Positions 7,521-10,026 of a stretch of DNA of 10,026 nt are shown here, one piece after another. The DNA is from Planctomycetaceae bacterium (lineage in GTDB: Bacteria > Planctomycetota > Phycisphaerae > SM23-33): positions 1-10,026 of the forward strand of contig JAJFVE010000186.1 in assembly GCA_021371965.1 (NCBI GenBank), given 5' to 3'. The position numbers and the translations under genes are program-made. Each line of letters opens with the position of its first letter. The stretch's first letter is position 1. The notes beneath the pieces were generated by a model. It had not been told where the DNA came from. It did not search any database and saw only the letters and a program-made list of their open reading frames with translations.

Positions 7521-7554
7521 TTTCTTGAGGTTTGGCCGAAACGGACGAAAACTA

Positions 7555-7592
7555 CTGTTGAGCGCCCGGTGGTCGTGTTATCCTCTGTTGAG
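7555..7592 (+). repeat. 8-base direct repeat flanking the V-ATPase operon promoter
   Basis: CTGTTGAG occurs at 7555-7562 and again at 7585-7592, exactly 30 bases apart, about three helical turns. The first copy contains the -35-like TTGAGC, and the second lies at the predicted transcription start. Two same-face copies of this kind could bind a regulator, or the second could be chance. Confidence 0.35.
7558..7584 (+). promoter_or_regulatory. Extended -10 promoter for the V-type ATPase operon
   Basis: TTGAGC at 7558-7563 serves as a -35-like element. TATCCT at 7579-7584 is preceded by TG and one base (TGTTATCCT), the extended -10 form, which tolerates the 15-base spacer. Transcription would begin near 7591, about 32 bases before the first ATPase start codon. 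It lies in the only gap before the operon. Confidence 0.45.
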
Positions 7593-7609
7593 ACGATTTT
7601 ACTCTTTCC

Positions 7610-7614
7610 AGGAG
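7610..7614 (+). promoter_or_regulatory. Ribosome binding site that sets the subunit E start at 7623
   Basis: AGGAG lies 8 bases before ATG 7623. The longer in-frame reading from GTG 7569 would begin inside the promoter and has no such site, so it is rejected. Confidence 0.7.
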
Positions 7615-7622
7615 CCCGCCGT

Positions 7623-8255
7623 ATGGCCCAAAGCATTGAGACATTCGTGGCCAAGCTGCAAACTGAAGGCGTCGATGCCGGACGCCGTCAAGCCGAGCAG
7701 ATCATCAACGCCGCCAATGAGCAGGCCGCCAAAATCCTCGACGACGCACGCCGCCAAGGCCAGCAGATCGTCAACGAAGCGCAAGCCCAGGCCGCAGGAA
7801 CCCTCGCCCGCGCCAACACGCAGCTCGAACTGGCCTGCCGAGACGCGGCGCTGAAACTCCAAGAGGCCGTCGTGCGGGCGGCGCGCCTCGTCCTGGTAGA
7901 TGCGGCCGCACGGCAGCTTGAAGACCCCAATCTCATCGGCAAGCTCCTGCACGAGATCGTCCTGTCGTACGTCAAAGCCGAGCAGGAAGGCCAGGCATGG
8001 CTGGTCGCCAACGTCAAGCCCGAGATGCGCGACAAGCTCGTGAACTGGGCGATGAAAGAAATTGGCAGCCAGGCCGTCGATAAGCTCCGCGGGCATTTTG
8101 ACCTCAACGCGACGCTGGCCCAGTCGGGCTTCGAGTTCACCGTGCAGGGTGCCACCGTCGAGGTCACGGCCGAATCGATAGCCGACACTCTCACCCAATT
8201 GGTCGCCCCCGCCCTGCGAGAGACGCTCAAGAAGGTCATGAAGAAGGCTGACTGA
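7623..8255 (+). CDS. atpE: V-type ATP synthase/ATPase subunit E (peripheral stalk)
   Basis: A 210-residue protein of the usual subunit E size (about 200). Its N-terminal half is a long Ala/Gln/Glu-rich helix (about 15-90). Alanines fall at 31, 42, 53 and 64, exactly every 11 residues, the hendecad pattern of the right-handed coiled coil in A/V-type peripheral stalks, where E pairs with the G/H subunit. The C-terminal half (about 100-205) is a mixed alpha/beta domain that in this family sits on the top of the A3B3 headpiece; GFEFTVQGATVEVTAESI is its beta part. It is the first gene of an E, DUF2764, A cluster, which settles the identification despite the low complexity of the helix. No G/H subunit is visible in the window. 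The protein is a soluble complex component with no signal peptide. Confidence 0.88.
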   Translation: MAQSIETFVAKLQTEGVDAGRRQAEQIINAANEQAAKILDDARRQGQQIVNEAQAQAAGTLARANTQLELACRDAALKLQEAVVRAARLVLVDAAARQLEDPNLIGKLLHEIVLSYVKAEQEGQAWLVANVKPEMRDKLVNWAMKEIGSQAVDKLRGHFDLNATLAQSGFEFTVQGATVEVTAESIADTLTQLVAPALRETLKKVMKKAD

Positions 8256-8269
8256 AGGATCAACCCAGC

Positions 8270-8971
8270 ATGGCCGGCGACAATTATTACCTGATCTCAG
8301 CTTTGCCTGCCCTTGGGCGGTTGGGAACTCCCCCGCCGATGACGCCCGCGGCGATGCTGGCCCACGTGTCGGACCGCCCCCCCGCGCGCGAGGCTGTCGA
8401 GGCCATCTTCCTCAGCGACGATCTGCTCCAGCGCTCGAGCATCCTGGCCGAGCAGGTGGACGCCGCCGAGCCAGCCGTTTTGACCGCGGCCCAACTGCGC
8501 GATCAACAACCGCTGCCGGAGTTCCTGGTCGGCGCCGCCGGCGGCGCCTCGCCCCGCGCGTCCGAAGACACACTTTGGGAAACTTATTTCCGCCACGCCG
8601 CCGCTGTGGCCGCGCGGGTGGGCAGCGAGTTTCTCGCCCTGTGGGTCGCCCACGAAGTGGCCCTGCGGAACGCCCTGGCCGCCGCGCGGGCACGCGCACT
8701 GGGCCTCGACGCCGAGCCCTATCTCGTCGCCGGCGACTTGGCCGAAGTGGCGAACTTCGACCCGATGATCGCCGACTGGAAAGCCGCCCCCACGCCGCTG
8801 GCGGCGGCTGACGTTCTTGATCATCACCGCTGGGACTGGATTTCCAGCCACGACGCGTGGTTTACGTTCGATGATGACGAGCTGGTCGCCTACGGCGCAC
8901 GCCTGCTGCTGCTGGCCCGGTGGGACCGGATCAGCCGCCAGGGCATCGCCCGGCAGGCCCGGCCGGCATGA
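8270..8971 (+). CDS. DUF2764 family protein of the V-type ATPase operon (likely subunit C equivalent)
   Basis: The 233-residue protein begins NYYLISALP (5-13), the characteristic opening of DUF2764 proteins found in bacterial V-type ATPase operons. The rest is mainly helical, with a long helix FLALWVAHEVALRNALAAAR near 121-140, followed by LGLDAEPYLV and, near the end, WDWISSHDAWFTFDDDELVAYGARLLLLARWDRIS. No signal peptide or membrane segment is obvious. It starts 14 bases after subunit E, with GAAGGA at 8254-8259 as ribosome binding site, and its stop overlaps the Shine-Dalgarno of subunit A. It occupies the place of subunit C in the classical E-C-F-A-B-D order. The helical character and the final aromatic, acidic-then-YxxxLLLLxRW segment recall the C/AC39 fold, so I infer it caps the central stalk on the membrane rotor. 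That role is inferred, not shown. Confidence 0.82.
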   Translation: MAGDNYYLISALPALGRLGTPPPMTPAAMLAHVSDRPPAREAVEAIFLSDDLLQRSSILAEQVDAAEPAVLTAAQLRDQQPLPEFLVGAAGGASPRASEDTLWETYFRHAAAVAARVGSEFLALWVAHEVALRNALAAARARALGLDAEPYLVAGDLAEVANFDPMIADWKAAPTPLAAADVLDHHRWDWISSHDAWFTFDDDELVAYGARLLLLARWDRISRQGIARQARPA

Positions 8972-8974
8972 GGA
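8970..8974 (+). promoter_or_regulatory. Ribosome binding site overlapping the upstream stop, sets GTG start of subunit A
   Basis: GAGGA uses the last two bases of the DUF2764 stop codon and lies 7 bases before GTG 8982. ATG 8986 is in another frame, so the GTG is the start; ribosomes finishing the upstream gene would be placed at this site. Confidence 0.65.
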
Positions 8975-8981
8975 CAATCCC

Positions 8982-10026
8982 GTGAATGGACGAATCGTTG
9001 CAGTCTACGGAAACATGGTGATCGCCCAGATCGAGGGGCAGGTCGTGCAGAACTCGATCGGGTACTGCTGCCGCAGCGACGGGGCGCGCCTGCTCAGCGA
9101 AGTGATCCGCATCCGCGGGCAGCGCGCCGACCTGCAGGTCTTCGAGGAGACGCGCGGGCTCAAGGTCGGCAACGCCGTCGAGTTCCGCCAGGAGATGCTT
9201 TCGGTCGTCCTGGGTCCGGGCCTGCTCGGTCAGATCTACGACGGCCTCCAGAACCCCCTGCCCAAGCTGGCCGAGTCTGCCGGCTTCTTCCTCCAGCCCG
9301 GCCAGTACATCCACGGGCTCGACATCGATCGCAAGTGGGACTTTACGCCCAAGGCGGCAGTGGGCGACAGCGTCGCCGCCGCCGCGACGCTGGGCACCGT
9401 GCCCGAGGGCATCTTCACGCACCAGATCATGGCGCCCTTCGCCCTGCAGGGGCGGTGCAAGGTCGAATCGATCGTCGCCGCGGGCCAGTACACCATCGCC
9501 GACGAGATCGCCGTGCTCAGCGACGAGACCGGCCAGCGCCACAGCGTCACGATGCAGCAGAACTGGCCGGTCAAGGTCGCCCTGAACGTCTCGCGCCGCC
9601 GCCTGATGCCCACCGAGCCGCTGGTCACCCGCGTGCGGATCATCGACACGATGTTCCCCATCGTGCGCGGCGGCACGTACTGCATCCCCGGACCGTTCGG
9701 GGCGGGCAAGACCGTCCTTCAGCAGATCACCTCCCGCCACGCCGAGATCGACGTGGTGATCATCGCCGCCTGCGGCGAGCGGGCCGGCGAGGTCGTCGAG
9801 ACCCTGCGCGAGTTCCCCCAGCTGTCCGACCCGCGCACCGGCAAGAGCCTCATGGAACGCACCATCATCATCTGCAACACCTCGGCCATGCCCGTCGCCG
9901 CCCGCGAGGCCTCCGTCTACACGGCCGCCACCCTCGGCGAGTACTACCGCCAGATGGGCCTCAATGTGCTGCTGCTGGCCGACTCGACCAGTCGCTGGGC
10001 CCAGGCCATGCGCGAGCTGTCCGGCC
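8982..10026 (+). CDS. atpA: V-type ATP synthase/ATPase catalytic subunit A (3' truncated by window)
   Basis: The first 348 residues of a protein that normally has about 580-600; the frame is open to the window end. It is the nucleotide-hydrolysing (or ATP-making) subunit of the A3B3 head. Visible in order: an N-terminal beta-barrel ending near LGPGLLGQIYDGLQNPL, which is typical of A rather than B subunits; the A-specific non-homologous insertion; Walker A GPFGAGKT at 237-244; the catalytic Glu266 in GERAGEVVE; and ADSTSRW at 333-339 with the conserved AQAMRELSG after it. An intact Walker A and GER glutamate indicate an active subunit A and exclude the non-catalytic B. The start is GTG, chosen because GAGGA lies 7 bases upstream and the reading begins NGRIVAVYGNMVIAQ, the usual start of this family. 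Subunits B and D are expected just downstream. Confidence 0.95.
   Translation, partial: MNGRIVAVYGNMVIAQIEGQVVQNSIGYCCRSDGARLLSEVIRIRGQRADLQVFEETRGLKVGNAVEFRQEMLSVVLGPGLLGQIYDGLQNPLPKLAESAGFFLQPGQYIHGLDIDRKWDFTPKAAVGDSVAAAATLGTVPEGIFTHQIMAPFALQGRCKVESIVAAGQYTIADEIAVLSDETGQRHSVTMQQNWPVKVALNVSRRRLMPTEPLVTRVRIIDTMFPIVRGGTYCIPGPFGAGKTVLQQITSRHAEIDVVIIAACGERAGEVVETLREFPQLSDPRTGKSLMERTIIICNTSAMPVAAREASVYTAATLGEYYRQMGLNVLLLADSTSRWAQAMRELSG

Noticed and set aside
6638..7528. 296-codon plus-strand frame overlapping the TPR protein
   Set aside because: The composition is dominated by Arg, Gly and Pro, as in out-of-frame reading of GC-rich DNA. The alternative frame at 6723 has a ribosome binding site, a hydrophobic start and domain-like structure.
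7530..7542. Small hairpin GTTT/AAAC after the TPR gene as a terminator
   Set aside because: Only four mostly A-T pairs and no T-run; too weak to call.
7569..7622. 18-residue N-terminal extension of subunit E from GTG 7569
   Set aside because: It would start inside the extended -10 promoter and lacks a ribosome binding site. ATG 7623 has AGGAG at 8 bases.
8931..9740. 269-codon minus-strand frame inside subunit A
   Set aside because: It is antisense to a gene with Walker A and other clear ATPase motifs; the reading itself has no recognisable features.
1..10026. A defence island, mobile element or new multi-gene system
   Set aside because: The genes are mainly housekeeping (DNA repair, putative RNase, ATPase), composition is even, and no transposase, integrase, terminal repeats or tRNA-linked duplication is visible.

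Overview
The window is GC-rich and gene-dense, with all seven genes on the plus strand and no gap longer than about 175 bases. No RNA gene, insertion sequence, CRISPR array or origin is visible. The best taxonomic hint is the V-type ATPase cluster at the right end. A DUF2764 gene lies between subunits E and A, an arrangement I associate with bacterial V-type ATPases of the Bacteroidetes, Chlamydiae/Planctomycetes and Spirochaetes. With the high GC and the divergent cytidylate-kinase-like and TPR genes, I lean towards a planctomycete, possibly Phycisphaerae. That is inference from gene content, not a sequence match.

Left part (2-4632): the 3' end of an addB-type gene overlaps by 4 bases (ATGA) a complete addA-type gene. 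Together they encode a two-subunit helicase-nuclease that resects DNA double-strand ends for RecA-dependent repair. Both subunits end in a RecB-type PD-(D/E)XK nuclease domain. Both also carry the one-plus-three cysteine pattern (C ... CX2CX5C) that in characterised AddB holds a 4Fe-4S cluster.

Middle part (4633-7520): a non-coding stretch with overlapping inverted repeats and a good sigma-70-like promoter leads to a YacL-type membrane protein with PIN nuclease and TRAM domains. After a 113-base gap follow a divergent cytidylate-kinase-like protein and, 12 bases later, an exported-looking TPR protein with a beta-rich C-terminal domain. The last two look co-transcribed; I cannot name a shared pathway.

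Right part (7521-10026): an extended -10 promoter flanked by 8-base direct repeats precedes a V-type ATPase operon: subunit E (peripheral stalk), a DUF2764 protein that probably stands in for subunit C, and the catalytic subunit A, cut by the window end. Subunit A starts at GTG with its Shine-Dalgarno overlapping the previous stop. Subunit F is absent from its classical place between C and A.

I found no defence island or clearly new multi-gene system. The points most worth checking are the duplicated Fe-S signature in AddA, the kinase-like/TPR gene pair, DUF2764 as a subunit C equivalent, and the small inverted or direct repeats sitting on three promoter regions.
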